DNA of 64,000 nt from Ochrobactrum quorumnocens (GCF_002278035.1 NZ_CP022603.1:496001-560000), one strand, 5' to 3'; shown: positions 17,130 through 26,670, counted from the first letter of the stretch. Notes: a model not told the origin generated them from the letters alone. Made by a program: numbers and translations.

Positions 17130-18056
17130 TTAGAACTTCGGCAATCCGGGCGGATTGGTCTCCGATTGTTTGAGAGCCTCTTCCTTCAGATGCCAGCGGT
17201 CGAGAGTGCGGGCATAGTCTCCGCTTGCGATCAGGCTGTTGGTGGCAATGGTCAGTGCATCGGCAAGTCCGCTGCCTTTGCGCGTTGTAATCGCCACATC
17301 CGAGCGATCCGGCCAGCCCGCACTCAGCGTGCCGACACGTTTGATATTCTTGTCACGGGAGGCGATGAACACGAGCTGCGCGTGGGGCTGCACGATCACA
17401 TCGGCCCGGCCCGATTGCAGAGCCAGAAGGCTTGCAGCTTCGTCATCGTAATATTGCAGTTCCAGCGGCTTGAGCCCCGCCTTCTCATTCTCTTCGCTCC
17501 ATTTGACGAGAATGCGCTCCTGATTGGTCCCAGCACCCACGATGATGCGGAGGCCTGCAGCATCCATGGGTTCCTTGATGGAGGTAACTTTACTGTCGGC
17601 TTTTACGAAAAAGCCATGCAAGCCCTGCCGATAGGTCGAAAAGTCGAACTTTTCCTTGCGCTCTTCCGTTACGCCAACATTGGATATCACGGCATCATAT
17701 TTGCCGGATGCGAGACCCAGCGGCCAATCGATCCATGCGACCGGAACGCTTTCGAGTTCAAGCCCAAGGCTTTCCGCAATCGCCGACGCATAGTCTGCAT
17801 CCGCACCTACAACGGTCTTGGCATCTGTGGCGTAAGCCGCCAGCGGCGGACCGCCCGGAGCAACGGCCACAGTCAGCTTGCCCGGCGTGACGAATTTGAA
17901 ATCTGCAGGAATGGCAGCGATTGCTGCAGCATCTTTCTGCACGTGAATGCGGCCAGCCTGCTCGGGTGATAAATCAAAATCATCCTCCGAAAAGGCCGGC
18001 AGGGATGAAGCGCCTAACAACGCCCATGCAGTAACTAACAGAGCACCTGCTCTCAT
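17130..18056 (-). CDS. Amino-acid-type ABC substrate-binding protein (tandem copy 3)
   Basis: A 308-residue family 3 periplasmic binding protein. The start at 18056 gives a classical Sec signal (MRAGALLVTAWALLGASS, cleavage after AFS) and has GGAGAACGG upstream; the frame is open further upstream but that part is not signal-like. Shared blocks with its two neighbours are DLSPEQ, GKYDAVISNVGVTEERKEKF and DVAITTRKGSGLADAL. It is the most divergent of the three: GFFVKADS replaces GFYVKADS and the linker after the signal differs. It should feed the fused permease-ATPase at 20253-22055 with an amino acid or derivative. Confidence 0.92.
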   Translation of the reverse strand: MRAGALLVTAWALLGASSLPAFSEDDFDLSPEQAGRIHVQKDAAAIAAIPADFKFVTPGKLTVAVAPGGPPLAAYATDAKTVVGADADYASAIAESLGLELESVPVAWIDWPLGLASGKYDAVISNVGVTEERKEKFDFSTYRQGLHGFFVKADSKVTSIKEPMDAAGLRIIVGAGTNQERILVKWSEENEKAGLKPLELQYYDDEAASLLALQSGRADVIVQPHAQLVFIASRDKNIKRVGTLSAGWPDRSDVAITTRKGSGLADALTIATNSLIASGDYARTLDRWHLKEEALKQSETNPPGLPKF

Positions 18057-18126
18057 GAACCGTTCTCCATATATGTAAATTAAAGCGGGCTGGCATATGC
18101 GTCCCCTCATGTGCCAGCCCAGCCCC

Positions 18127-19071
18127 TCACGAGCCGCTCTTCGGCAGGCCCTGTGGATTTGTCTTGGCTTCGGTGATGGCTTCCGGTCCAAGGTTCCAGG
18201 TATCGAGAACCTTGGTATAGGCACCGCTTGCAATCAGATCGTTGAGAACATTGGTCAGTGGAGCTGCAAGCCCACTGCCCTTGCGCGTTGTGACCGCAAT
18301 CTCGGCGGTGATCGGCCAGCCGCCACTGACCGTGCCAACCAGCTTGGTCTTGCCATTGATACCAGCGGAATAGGCCTGCGTCGCATTCACGCTGAACACC
18401 GCATCGGCGCGGCCACTTTGAATGGCGAGATCCTTGACCGCGTCATCGTCGTAATATTGCACCTCAATCGGTTTCAGACCGGCTGCAACATTCTGACGAT
18501 CCCATTCCAGCAGCACCTTTTCCTGATTGGTGCCTGCATCGGTGATGATCTTGAGGCCTTCAATATCCTTGGGCTGTTTGAGCTCCTTGATCGCGCTGTC
18601 AGCCTTGACGTAAAAGCCAAGCTCATCCTTGCGATAAGTGGAGAAATCAAACTTCTCCTTCCGCTCTTCCGTCACTGTGACATTGGAAATCACGGCATCG
18701 AATTTGCCCGAAGCAAGCCCAAGAGGCCAATCGGCCCACGCAACCGAAACCAGTTCGAGATCGCGTCCGAGACTATCGGCAATGATCTGTGCCAGATCGA
18801 CATCGTAGCCGATGACAGTCTTGGAATCTGATGCATAGTCGTGCAGCGGCAGATGCCCGCTGGTGCTGATGCCAATGGTCAGAACACCGTCTTTGACGAA
18901 TTTGAAGTCCTTGACCTCATCGATACGCTTATCGATTTTTTCAACCCGCAAACGGTTTGGCTGTTCTGGACTGAGATCAAATCTGCCCTCACTCCATGCA
19001 GCATTGGTCATCAGCAAAGCCCCTGAAATCAGGCCCGCAGTGAAGTATCCCGCTTTTCTGATATAAGTCAT
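18127..19071 (-). CDS. Amino-acid-type ABC substrate-binding protein (tandem copy 2)
   Basis: A 314-residue family 3 binding protein with a Sec signal (MTYIRKAGYFTAGLISGAL, cleavage near AAWS) and AGGAGATGG upstream of the ATG. The block from GKFDAVISNVTVTEERKEKF through DELGFYVKADSAI is almost identical to the copy at 19147, pointing to a fairly recent duplication. It differs in the ligand-lobe segment after the signal (GISTSGHLPLHDYASD instead of GINPWVPPISTYATD), which could change specificity. It lies 75 bases after copy 1 and 70 bases before copy 3 on the same strand. Confidence 0.93.
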   Translation of the reverse strand: MTYIRKAGYFTAGLISGALLMTNAAWSEGRFDLSPEQPNRLRVEKIDKRIDEVKDFKFVKDGVLTIGISTSGHLPLHDYASDSKTVIGYDVDLAQIIADSLGRDLELVSVAWADWPLGLASGKFDAVISNVTVTEERKEKFDFSTYRKDELGFYVKADSAIKELKQPKDIEGLKIITDAGTNQEKVLLEWDRQNVAAGLKPIEVQYYDDDAVKDLAIQSGRADAVFSVNATQAYSAGINGKTKLVGTVSGGWPITAEIAVTTRKGSGLAAPLTNVLNDLIASGAYTKVLDTWNLGPEAITEAKTNPQGLPKSGS

Positions 19072-19146
19072 ATTCCCATCTCCTTGAGTGTAGAACTCTA
19101 TGTAATGACCTGATTTCTTTACCTTTTATCCCATTACGAGCGGATC

Positions 19147-20088
19147 TTACGATCCGCTTTTCGGCAATCCGGCAGGGTTGGTTTTGGCCTCGTCAACGGC
19201 TTCAGAACTCAGGCTCCAACGCTCAAGCACCTGATGATATTTGCCGTTCTTGATGAGTTCATTGAGCGACAGCGTCAGCGCATCGGCCAGACCGCTGCCC
19301 TTGCGGGTGGTGATTGCCACCTCGGCCGTCTGCGGCCAGCCGCCACTTACCGTGCCGACAAGCTTGGTTTTGCCGTGCTGCGATGCGGCGTAGGCCTGCA
19401 CTGCATTGACGCTGAAGACCGCATCCGCACGACCGGATTCAAGCGCGAGGCTCTTGACCGCATCGTCGTCGTAATACTGCACTTCGACGGGCTTAAGACC
19501 GGCTTCGACATTCTGCTTGTCCCACTGCAGAAGGATGTTTTCCTGATTGGTGCCGGGATCGGTAATGATCTTCAGGCCCGCAATATCCTTTGGCTCTTTC
19601 AGCGATGTAATCGCACTGTCCGCCTTGACGTAAAACCCTAGCTCATCCTTGCGATACGTTGAAAAGTCGAACTTTTCCTTGCGTTCTTCGGTCACGGTCA
19701 CATTGGAAATCACGGCATCGAACTTGCCGGATTCAAGTGAAAGCGGCCAGTCAGCCCAGGCGATTGGCACCAGCACAAGCTCACGGCCCAACGTATCAGA
19801 AACCAGCTGAATGAGATCAGGATCGAAAGCCACGACCGTCTTTGCATCCGTTGCGTAAGTGCTGATCGGGGGCACCCAAGGATTGATGCCGACGACGAAC
19901 TTGCCGTCCTGCACGAACTTGAAATCCTTGGGAACGGCATTGACGGCGGCTTCGCTCTTTTCCGTGCGCAGACGGTTTGGCTGCTGCGGGCTCAAATCGA
20001 GTTCGGCGGAAAAGGCTGGCGCGCTGAACAGCGTTGCTGCTGCCAGAAAGCTGCCCAGTATTGCGTTCTTGTAGTTGCCTGATTTCAT
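19147..20088 (-). CDS. Amino-acid-type ABC substrate-binding protein (tandem copy 1)
   Basis: A 313-residue family 3 binding protein. The ATG at 20088 follows AGGAGTCATTCA and opens a Sec signal ending at APAFSA; the open frame upstream of it overlaps a hairpin repeat and is not coding. The core is ESGKFDAVISNVTVTEER and KFDFSTYRKDELGFYVKADS. It is the first of three tandem paralogues and the nearest to the fused permease-ATPase gene, from which it is separated by 164 bases with a strong hairpin element. The likely ligand is an amino acid or S-substituted derivative, judged from the operon, not from the protein itself. Confidence 0.93.
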   Translation of the reverse strand: MKSGNYKNAILGSFLAAATLFSAPAFSAELDLSPQQPNRLRTEKSEAAVNAVPKDFKFVQDGKFVVGINPWVPPISTYATDAKTVVAFDPDLIQLVSDTLGRELVLVPIAWADWPLSLESGKFDAVISNVTVTEERKEKFDFSTYRKDELGFYVKADSAITSLKEPKDIAGLKIITDPGTNQENILLQWDKQNVEAGLKPVEVQYYDDDAVKSLALESGRADAVFSVNAVQAYAASQHGKTKLVGTVSGGWPQTAEVAITTRKGSGLADALTLSLNELIKNGKYHQVLERWSLSSEAVDEAKTNPAGLPKSGS

Positions 20089-20188
20089 TGAATGACTCCT
20101 GAGAATAATCTGAATTTTGGACAAACAATCCCCGTCGATTGCCCCGTCAGGGCAATCGCAATTGTCGGGAGTTGTGGTTTTGATCCTG

Positions 20189-20230
20189 AGTGCATCCCGA
20201 AAAGTGGGAACCGGTTTTCGGGATGCGCTT
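20189..20230. repeat. Intergenic mosaic hairpin element, copy 4 (best preserved)
   Basis: Perfect 12-bp stem GCATCCCGAAAA (20192-20203) and TTTTCGGGATGC (20215-20226) around an 11-base loop. Orientation is opposite to copies 1 and 2. It lies between the ABC permease-ATPase gene and the first binding-protein gene, where such a hairpin could protect or terminate part of the transcript. A second small dyad, ATTGCCC / GGGCAAT, lies just before it at 20138-20156. Confidence 0.8.
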
Positions 20231-20252
20231 AAAAACAACGGGCGTTCTGGCG

Positions 20253-22055
20253 TCAAAGGACTTTTGCGAGAAACTCCCGGGTTCGGGGATGCGTTGCCGC
20301 ATTGAAAAGCTGCTCCGGCCTGCCGGTTTCGAGAATACGGCCCTCTTCCATGAAGACCACCGTATCCGCCACTTCACGGGCAAAGCCGATCTCATGGGTT
20401 ACGATGACAAGCGTGGTGCCAGAGCGTGCAAGCTCCTTGATGACATCCAGCACTTCACCAACCAGTTCAGGGTCAAGGGCAGAGGTGGGTTCGTCGAACA
20501 GGATGACTTTTGGATTGAGGGCCAGTGTGCGGGCGATGGCGACACGTTGTTGCTGACCACCGGAAAGCTGGCGCGGATAGGCAACGATTTTTTCGCTGAG
20601 ACCAACGCGCGCCAGCAGACGCTTTGCAATCACGGTCGCGCCATCCCGGCTCAGTCCACGGACAATCATCGGTGCTTCGATGATGTTTTCCAGCACAGTC
20701 AGATGCGGGAAGAGATTAAAGTTCTGAAACACCATGCCAACATCGACGCGTTTTTTCAGAATGTCTTTTTCTTTAAGCTCGTAGAGAGTGTTACCGCTCT
20801 GGCGATAGCCCAGCAGTTCGTCATCAATCGAGATAAAGCCGTCATCCACACGTTCCAGATGATTGATGGATCGCAGCAATGTCGATTTGCCTGAACCTGA
20901 TGGTCCGAGGATCGCAGTCACGCTGCCGGGTTTGATATGCAAGCTGACATTATCAAGAACGAGATTGTTGCCGAAGCTTTTGGATACACAGTGAATGTCC
21001 ACCGCACCGCGTCGTGCACCTGTGAACCCGTTGATAGCGAGCGCATCAGTAATCTGTACGTCCTGCTCGCGGCTGACTACGTTCTGCGCTTTGGTCGATG
21101 TCGTTGCTTGAGCAGGAATGAAACGAGCGAAAAGGCGTGTCAGTATGGCTGGAGGCGGATTGCGCAATGCACCGCGTGAGAAATGGCGTTCGATGTAATA
21201 TTGCGCAATCGACAGCACCGTCATGATGATCAGATACCAGACGGTTGCGACCATCAGCAGGGGAATGACTTCTAGGTTGCGGCGGTAGATGACCTGCACC
21301 GTGTAGAAGAGTTCCGGCAGCGCAAGCACGTAGACCATCGACGTGCCTTTGGCGAGACCGATGATTTCATTAAAGCCCGTCGGAAGTATTGTGCGCATGG
21401 CTTGCGGAAGCACGATGCGGAAGGCCTGTCTGCGTCGCGGCAAGCCGAGAGCGGCGGCAGCTTCGAGCTGCCCCTGATCGACAGATAGAATGCCGCCACG
21501 GATAATCTCGGAAGAGAACGCAGCCTGATTGAGACTCAAGCCCAGAAGTGCCGCAGCAAACGGACTGAGGATTTGAACAGTGGGATATTCGGCAAAGGTG
21601 ATATCCGTATATGGGACACCAAGCCTAACAGTTTCATATAGATAGCCGAGATTGTTCAGAACCAGAAGCAGGACGATGAGTGGAATGGATCGCAGCAGCC
21701 AGATATAGGCCCAGGAAAGACCGGATAGCAGCGGCGAGCGTGAAACGCGAGCAAGCGCGAGTGCGGTTCCCAGTGCAAATCCAAGCACCGTTGCAAGCGC
21801 TGTCAGCCACAGCGTCCGCATCAAACCGACAAGAACGGGCTCTGACAAGAACCATTCTGCAAAGACTGACCAGCCCCATTTGGGGTTGGTCAGAACCGAC
21901 TGCAGTACGGCGATAATCAGGCCAGCAGCCAAGATAGTACCAATCACACGCGCCGGATAGCGCGCCGGAACGATCTTGTAGTGCTTGAAGTCACCCGGAC
22001 TTACGCGGGAATTAACTTCCCCGTCTGTCCCTGCAAAATCTGTAGCAATTGCCAT
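20253..22055 (-). CDS. Amino-acid ABC transporter, fused permease and ATPase
   Basis: A 600-residue protein joining two normally separate subunits. Residues about 35-290 are a HisM/GlnP-type permease with several helices and the EAA loop (GQLEAAAALGLPRRR, 195-209). After a polar linker (about 300-350) comes a GlnQ-type ATPase: Walker A GPSGSGKST at 384-392, signature LSGGQ at 497, Walker B VILFDEP at 517. I start at the ATG at 22055; a TTG two codons earlier (22061) is closer to the GGAG site and equally possible. With one fused polypeptide, a homodimer would supply both channels and both ATPases. It serves the three binding proteins downstream. Confidence 0.93.
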   Translation of the reverse strand: MAIATDFAGTDGEVNSRVSPGDFKHYKIVPARYPARVIGTILAAGLIIAVLQSVLTNPKWGWSVFAEWFLSEPVLVGLMRTLWLTALATVLGFALGTALALARVSRSPLLSGLSWAYIWLLRSIPLIVLLLVLNNLGYLYETVRLGVPYTDITFAEYPTVQILSPFAAALLGLSLNQAAFSSEIIRGGILSVDQGQLEAAAALGLPRRRQAFRIVLPQAMRTILPTGFNEIIGLAKGTSMVYVLALPELFYTVQVIYRRNLEVIPLLMVATVWYLIIMTVLSIAQYYIERHFSRGALRNPPPAILTRLFARFIPAQATTSTKAQNVVSREQDVQITDALAINGFTGARRGAVDIHCVSKSFGNNLVLDNVSLHIKPGSVTAILGPSGSGKSTLLRSINHLERVDDGFISIDDELLGYRQSGNTLYELKEKDILKKRVDVGMVFQNFNLFPHLTVLENIIEAPMIVRGLSRDGATVIAKRLLARVGLSEKIVAYPRQLSGGQQQRVAIARTLALNPKVILFDEPTSALDPELVGEVLDVIKELARSGTTLVIVTHEIGFAREVADTVVFMEEGRILETGRPEQLFNAATHPRTREFLAKVL

Positions 22056-22235
22056 AATCAACGCCGCTCCGAAATATCATTTAACTTCTGATCCAATGCA
22101 GACATGTCTGTCATGGAAGTCACTCTGGTTGATTTTCCGAGATGAGGCATCAAGTTTCAAAACAAATAAGTCTATTTAAACATCGATCAGTGGATGTTTT
22201 TTCTATAACACCCACTCTTGTACCCTAACATTTAC

Positions 22236-22778
22236 TTATCCAAATGCCGCGTGCTCCGCAGTCGCATCGGAATGATTAAAATCAACTTGTCTGATATTCT
22301 CTATATTTTTCTCGAAAGGCAAAGTCCCGTAAACCTCGGGGTCGGCGGACACATCGAAAAGCGCCGTATAACCATTTCTGAGATAAAGCTCTTTGGCTTC
22401 CGGCTGCCGGAAACCAGTGGTCAGATAAACGCGCTTGTAACCCTGACGGTGTGCCTGCGCTTCCAGCTCTTCAAGCACCTTTTTGGCAAGTCCCTGCCTG
22501 CGCAAATCGCTATGCGTCCAGATGCGCTTGAATTCGGCTGTCACATCGTCATAGCGCATGAATGCACCACCACCGATTGTCTGACCGTCACGGAGCAGCA
22601 GCAGGAAATTGCCGTGCGGAGGCGCGAAGGCTTCCGGCGGATATTTGTTCATTTCGGCTGCTGCACCCTCTTCATTGAAATAGGTGCCGTAGCGCGTGTC
22701 ATACTCGATTGTCAGCGCCTCGATCAGCGGCACCGCACGAATATCGGTCGTTGAAGTGTAGAGAAATTCATCCGCCAT
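22236..22778 (-). CDS. GNAT family N-acetyltransferase
   Basis: A 180-residue GNAT. The acetyl-CoA loop LRRQGLAKKVLEEL is near residue 90, followed by YLTTGFRQPEAKELYLRNGY and the closing TLPFEKNI. It is paralogous to the GNAT at 949-1575. The gene lies 34 bases after the M20 amidohydrolase on the same strand. An acetyltransferase beside a deacylase and flavin monooxygenases is the arrangement seen in the B. subtilis S-alkylcysteine salvage operons, where acetylation precedes oxidative C-S cleavage; this role is therefore plausible but inferred. The ribosome site is poor (GGATGG), so its level may depend on coupling. Confidence 0.88.
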   Translation of the reverse strand: MADEFLYTSTTDIRAVPLIEALTIEYDTRYGTYFNEEGAAAEMNKYPPEAFAPPHGNFLLLLRDGQTIGGGAFMRYDDVTAEFKRIWTHSDLRRQGLAKKVLEELEAQAHRQGYKRVYLTTGFRQPEAKELYLRNGYTALFDVSADPEVYGTLPFEKNIENIRQVDFNHSDATAEHAAFG

Positions 22779-22812
22779 GATGGGCCATCCATGTTGAAGA
22801 AATCGTGCAATC

Positions 22813-24003
22813 TCAGATCAGCGAGGCTTCGGTCAGCCGAACCCAAAACAGCGCGGCTGGAAGCAGGATTTCATCGTTGAAATTATAATTGGGGCTATGC
22901 AGGCCCGCACTGTCGCCATTGCCGACGAAGAAGTACGTCCCCGGCTTCTGTTCGAGCATGAACGCAAAGTCCTCGCTTGCTGTGCGCGGACGGAAATCTT
23001 CAATAACGGTGTCGTGGGGAAAAGTGCTGAGCGCGACCTGTCGCGCAAATTCCGTCTCGGCTTTTGCATTGATCAGGGCAGGAAAGCCCCACTGATAATT
23101 GACATCAGCAACAGCACCAAAGCTTTCGGCTTGTGAGCGCGCGACAGCTTCAATCCGCCGCCGCAACTCTTCACGTACAGTTTGCGAGAACGAGCGGATG
23201 GTAATGCCAAGATCGACATGCGCGGGAATGACATTCAACGCATCGCCGCCATGAATGGAGGCCACCGTCACCACACCCATATCAAGCGGATCAAGATTGC
23301 GTGCGACCACCGTTTGCAGGGCCAGAACAATGGATGAGGCAACCACAACCGGATCGACCGACTTGTGTGGTTCTGCACCATGACCGCCACGCCCGTTCAC
23401 ACGAATTCTTGCGCGATCCACCGATGCCATCGCGGGCCCGGTCACGAAGCCGAACTTTCCTGCGGGCACACCCGGCCAGTTATGCAAACCATAAACAGCA
23501 TCGCACGGGAAGCGCTCAAAGAGGCCTTCTTCGATCATGCGTCGGGCACCTGCCCCGATCTCTTCAGCGGGCTGGAAAATCAGATGCACCGTGCCGGAAA
23601 AGCAACCAGACTGGGCGAGATATCGAGCCGCTGCCAGTAGAATGGTCGTATGTCCGTCATGGCCACATGCGTGCATCACACCAGAATTGCTGCTTGCGTA
23701 ATCAAGGCCAGTCGCCTCGATAATCGGCAGGGCGTCCATGTCCGCCCTGATGCCAATGGTCTTGCCGGAGTTGCCACGCTTCAATGTGCCAACCACGCCG
23801 GAACCGCCAACGCCGGCTGTAACGTCATAGCCCCATTGCTTCAGATAATCTGCCACCAGAGCAGATGTGCGGGTCTCCTTGAACGCCAGTTCCGGATGGA
23901 TATGAATGTCGCGACGCAAAGCGATAAACTCGTCGATAAACGAGGCAAGACCTGCCTCGATTTCCAGTTTCCGGTTTACGTCTGGCGACCGTTGAATATT
24001 CAT
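22813..24003 (-). CDS. M20 family amidohydrolase (N-acyl amino acid deacylase type)
   Basis: A 396-residue metallohydrolase of the hippuricase/N-acetyl-L,L-diaminopimelate-deacetylase subgroup. Metal-site motifs are visible: RADMDALPI at residues 86-94, HACGHDGHT at 111-119 with Cys113 and His115 as expected ligands, and [10 protein letters not shown] near 145. The dimerisation insert ([15 protein letters not shown]) is present. It should cleave an N-acyl amino acid in the cytoplasm. The start overlaps the stop of the upstream monooxygenase gene by four bases (24000-24003), so oxidation and deacylation are translationally coupled. It resembles B. subtilis YxeP/SndL in family and context. Confidence 0.92.
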   Translation of the reverse strand: MNIQRSPDVNRKLEIEAGLASFIDEFIALRRDIHIHPELAFKETRTSALVADYLKQWGYDVTAGVGGSGVVGTLKRGNSGKTIGIRADMDALPIIEATGLDYASSNSGVMHACGHDGHTTILLAAARYLAQSGCFSGTVHLIFQPAEEIGAGARRMIEEGLFERFPCDAVYGLHNWPGVPAGKFGFVTGPAMASVDRARIRVNGRGGHGAEPHKSVDPVVVASSIVLALQTVVARNLDPLDMGVVTVASIHGGDALNVIPAHVDLGITIRSFSQTVREELRRRIEAVARSQAESFGAVADVNYQWGFPALINAKAETEFARQVALSTFPHDTVIEDFRPRTASEDFAFMLEQKPGTYFFVGNGDSAGLHSPNYNFNDEILLPAALFWVRLTEASLI

Positions 24004-25355
24004 GCCGCACCCTTTCGGTGACTTCCGGCATCATTGTTTTCAACGGGCTTCGCATAACGGCTCTGCGGATGCTCCAACCCAAGATTTCCGCGCAGCGTAT
24101 CGTGTTTCAGGCTGTCTTCATGATATCCGCGCTCTTCCAGAATTGGCAGGACATGGGCAATAAAATCATCCAGCCCTTCGGCAATCACCGGGAAGCCTAG
24201 AATGAAACCGTCAGCGGCCTTCTGCTCTTTCCAGAGAATGACTTCGTCGGCAATTTTCTCTGCCGTGCCGATGAAGGAAGTGCGTGGTGTAGCCACATTC
24301 AGAGCCACTTCACGCAGACTGAGCTTATTTGCAGCCGCGTCGCGCTTGATGCGATCGGTTGTCGAACGAAAGCTGTTCTTGCCGACATCACCAAGGTCAG
24401 GGAAAGGCGCATCGAGATCATAGGCGGTGAAATCATGGTGATCGAAGAAACGTCCGAGATAGGAGAGCGCTTCGTGGATGCTTACGAGATTGCGGATCGC
24501 CTGGTATTTCTCTTCGGCTTCAGTTTCGGTTCGTCCAACAATGGGGCCGATGCCCGGATAAATGCCGACATCGTCCTGCGAACGCCCATGGGCAACCGCA
24601 CTTGCTTTGATCTGCGCATAAAATGTCTGGCTGTCCTTGATGGTGCCGGCATTGGTGAAGACGGCGTCGGCATGTTTGCCCGCAAGTCCTACACCCGCTT
24701 CGGAAGCACCGGCCTGAAAGATAACAGGCTGGCCCTGAGGCGAGCGCTGGATATTGAGCGGCCCTTCAACCGAGAAGAAGCGCCCCTTGTGGTCGAGCCG
24801 ATGGAAACCTTCGGGTTTGTAAAACTGTCCGCTTTCGCGATCGCGAACGAACGCATCTTCATCCCATGAATCCCAAAGACCTTTGGTCACTTCAAGATAT
24901 TCATCGGCGATTTCATAACGAAGCGCGTGCTCGGGATGTGGCTTGCCATAGTTACGGCCTGACCCTTCGAGCGGTGTTGTCACCACATTCCAGCCCGCAC
25001 GTCCGCCGGAGATGAGATCAAGCGATGCGAATTGCCGCGCGATCGTAAACGGGTCGCTATAGGACGTCGAAACCGTGCCTGCGAGACCAATGCGCTTTGT
25101 GTTTGCAGCGAGCGCTGAAAGGACCGTCAAAGGCTCAAAGCGATTGAGAAAATGCGGAATGGAAATCTCGTTGATATAAAGCCCGTCCGCGATGAAGGCG
25201 AAGCTGATGCCAGCCTCTTCGGACTTGCGTGCCGCATCAATGAAAAACTGAAGATTCACGCTGGCATCTGCCGGCCCGGATGGATGTTTCCAGGCATTCA
25301 TATGTCCGCCTGCACCCTGCAGCATCACACCGAATCTAATCTGCTTGGAACTCAT
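24000..25355 (-). CDS. NtaA/SnaA/DszA-family flavin-dependent monooxygenase
   Basis: A 451-residue LLM protein. It has [11 protein letters not shown] near residue 22, [20 protein letters not shown] near residue 90, [19 protein letters not shown] near 112, and [20 protein letters not shown] near 190. These place it with YtnJ/YxeK-like enzymes that open C-S or C-N bonds with reduced FMN and oxygen. It is the second gene of the minus-strand operon, 32 bases after the MsnO8-type gene and overlapping the M20 gene by four bases. The C-terminal tail past residue 430 is polar and not conserved in its relatives here. Confidence 0.93.
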   Translation of the reverse strand: MSSKQIRFGVMLQGAGGHMNAWKHPSGPADASVNLQFFIDAARKSEEAGISFAFIADGLYINEISIPHFLNRFEPLTVLSALAANTKRIGLAGTVSTSYSDPFTIARQFASLDLISGGRAGWNVVTTPLEGSGRNYGKPHPEHALRYEIADEYLEVTKGLWDSWDEDAFVRDRESGQFYKPEGFHRLDHKGRFFSVEGPLNIQRSPQGQPVIFQAGASEAGVGLAGKHADAVFTNAGTIKDSQTFYAQIKASAVAHGRSQDDVGIYPGIGPIVGRTETEAEEKYQAIRNLVSIHEALSYLGRFFDHHDFTAYDLDAPFPDLGDVGKNSFRSTTDRIKRDAAANKLSLREVALNVATPRTSFIGTAEKIADEVILWKEQKAADGFILGFPVIAEGLDDFIAHVLPILEERGYHEDSLKHDTLRGNLGLEHPQSRYAKPVENNDAGSHRKGAA

Positions 25356-25387
25356 TTGAGGTACTCCCTATAGCCAGTGGCTTTGGA

Positions 25388-26389
25388 TCAGGCGGCAATA
25401 GCCAGACGTTCGCCTGCGAGGCTTTCGATGGCAGCTATTCTTAGTTCATGAGAAACAGCGGGAAACTCGAGCACAAACTCAGCCACCCCATATTGCTCGT
25501 GCAGTTCATCGAGCTTCTGCTTCACTTGTTTTGCTGAACCCGCGAGCACATTTGGATGTTTTTCTTCAACCCGATAATCAGTCTCTCCAGCCTGCCGCGC
25601 AAACTCGGCGGCTGCCTCCTGTGTGCCAACCGAAACTGATTGTCCGGAGGTGAGATGAACCTTGAAGATTTTAATTTTCGAAACCGCAGCATCAACCGCG
25701 TCTTGGCTCTCGGCAACGACCGCACCAAGCGCCAGCACGGGCACTTTTCCAGTCACATTGTGATAGGCGTCGAACGTCTTCTGCAGATTGGCAGTATCGC
25801 CGTTCAAATGACCGGCATAAACAAAATCCCAGCCGGAATGCGCGGCGAGCAACGCGCTTTCAGGGCTTGCACCCAGCACGAATTTTTCCGCAGACACCTG
25901 TGGTTTGGGAGTTGCGACCAGTCCTTCAAACGGGCCGGAAGTGATCTTGTCACCGCCAAGAAATGCGCTGAGCTGTTCAAGCTTGCTGTTAAAATCGAGC
26001 CGTTTTTCGCTGCCTGTTTCCTGCTGCAAGGCCTTGGTTGACAATGGAAGTCCGCCTGGAGCCTTGCCGACACCGAGATCAACGCGTCCGCGCCCAAGGG
26101 CTGCTAGAAGGTTGAAGTTTTCGGCAACTTTGTAAGGGCTGTAATGCTGCAGCATCACGCCGCCGGAACCAATCCTGATCCGCTTTGTCGATGCCAGAAG
26201 ATAGGAAACAAGCACCTCAGGTGAAGGCCCGGCCAGCTCATCCGCGTGATGGTGCTCCGCAACCCAGAACCTCTTGTAACCCGACTGCTCCGCAGCCTGC
26301 GCATAAGAAACTGTATTTGCGAGCGCTATTTCCGCGCTCCCTGATTGCGCCACCGGGCTCTTGTCGAGAAGGCTTAACTGATAGGGCAT
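25388..26389 (-). CDS. MsnO8-type LLM class oxidoreductase
   Basis: A 333-residue paralogue of the protein at 1793-2794: MPYQLSLLDKSPV, RFWVAEHHHADELAG, IRIGSGGVMLQHYSPYKVAE and GRVDLGVGKAPGGLPLSTK are shared almost word for word. The ATG at 26389 is chosen because it matches the paralogue's start and follows a GGATG ribosome site; an in-frame ATG at 26419 is less likely. It heads the minus-strand operon running to 16457, so the promoter should lie in the 281 bases before it. Flavin-dependent oxygenation is expected; the substrate is unknown. Confidence 0.92.
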   Translation of the reverse strand: MPYQLSLLDKSPVAQSGSAEIALANTVSYAQAAEQSGYKRFWVAEHHHADELAGPSPEVLVSYLLASTKRIRIGSGGVMLQHYSPYKVAENFNLLAALGRGRVDLGVGKAPGGLPLSTKALQQETGSEKRLDFNSKLEQLSAFLGGDKITSGPFEGLVATPKPQVSAEKFVLGASPESALLAAHSGWDFVYAGHLNGDTANLQKTFDAYHNVTGKVPVLALGAVVAESQDAVDAAVSKIKIFKVHLTSGQSVSVGTQEAAAEFARQAGETDYRVEEKHPNVLAGSAKQVKQKLDELHEQYGVAEFVLEFPAVSHELRIAAIESLAGERLAIAA

Positions 26390-26615
26390 CGGCACATCCA
26401 CTTTCGCTGACCATCGCAATTTCGGGCAGAACCCTAGACGCTGCGCGCGAACATGGATCAGCCGAGCGTAGTTTCTCGGCTTCGTGACAAAATCTCAAAG
26501 ATCAGGCGACTGAAATATGCGGTATTGGGGCAAATTTATTCTGTGTCGGTGGAATATGTTGAAACGGACTGTTTGATGGCAGTCTGGTCCACCTTTCCTT
26601 ATGAAAAATGATTGA

Positions 26616-26652
26616 AAATTCTCACAGCGGCTAAAATGTACTGCCGCTGTGA
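26616..26652 (-). terminator. Probable terminator of the racemase operon
   Basis: Perfect stem TCACAGCGG / CCGCTGTGA with a 13-base loop, just after the stop of the racemase-like gene (26671). Read on the minus strand it is followed by AGAATTTTC, a short T-run. The stem core resembles the AGCGG..CCGCT hairpin of the mosaic elements at 27429 and 36604, so it may derive from one. Confidence 0.65.
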
Positions 26653-26670
26653 TTTATCATTGGGTTGAAT

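Noticed and set aside
18097..18831. Long plus-strand frames opposite the tandem binding-protein genes (also 17091-17969 and 20190-20894)
   Set aside because: They mirror conserved coding sequence on the minus strand, repeat in the paralogues for that reason, and show no protein-like features.
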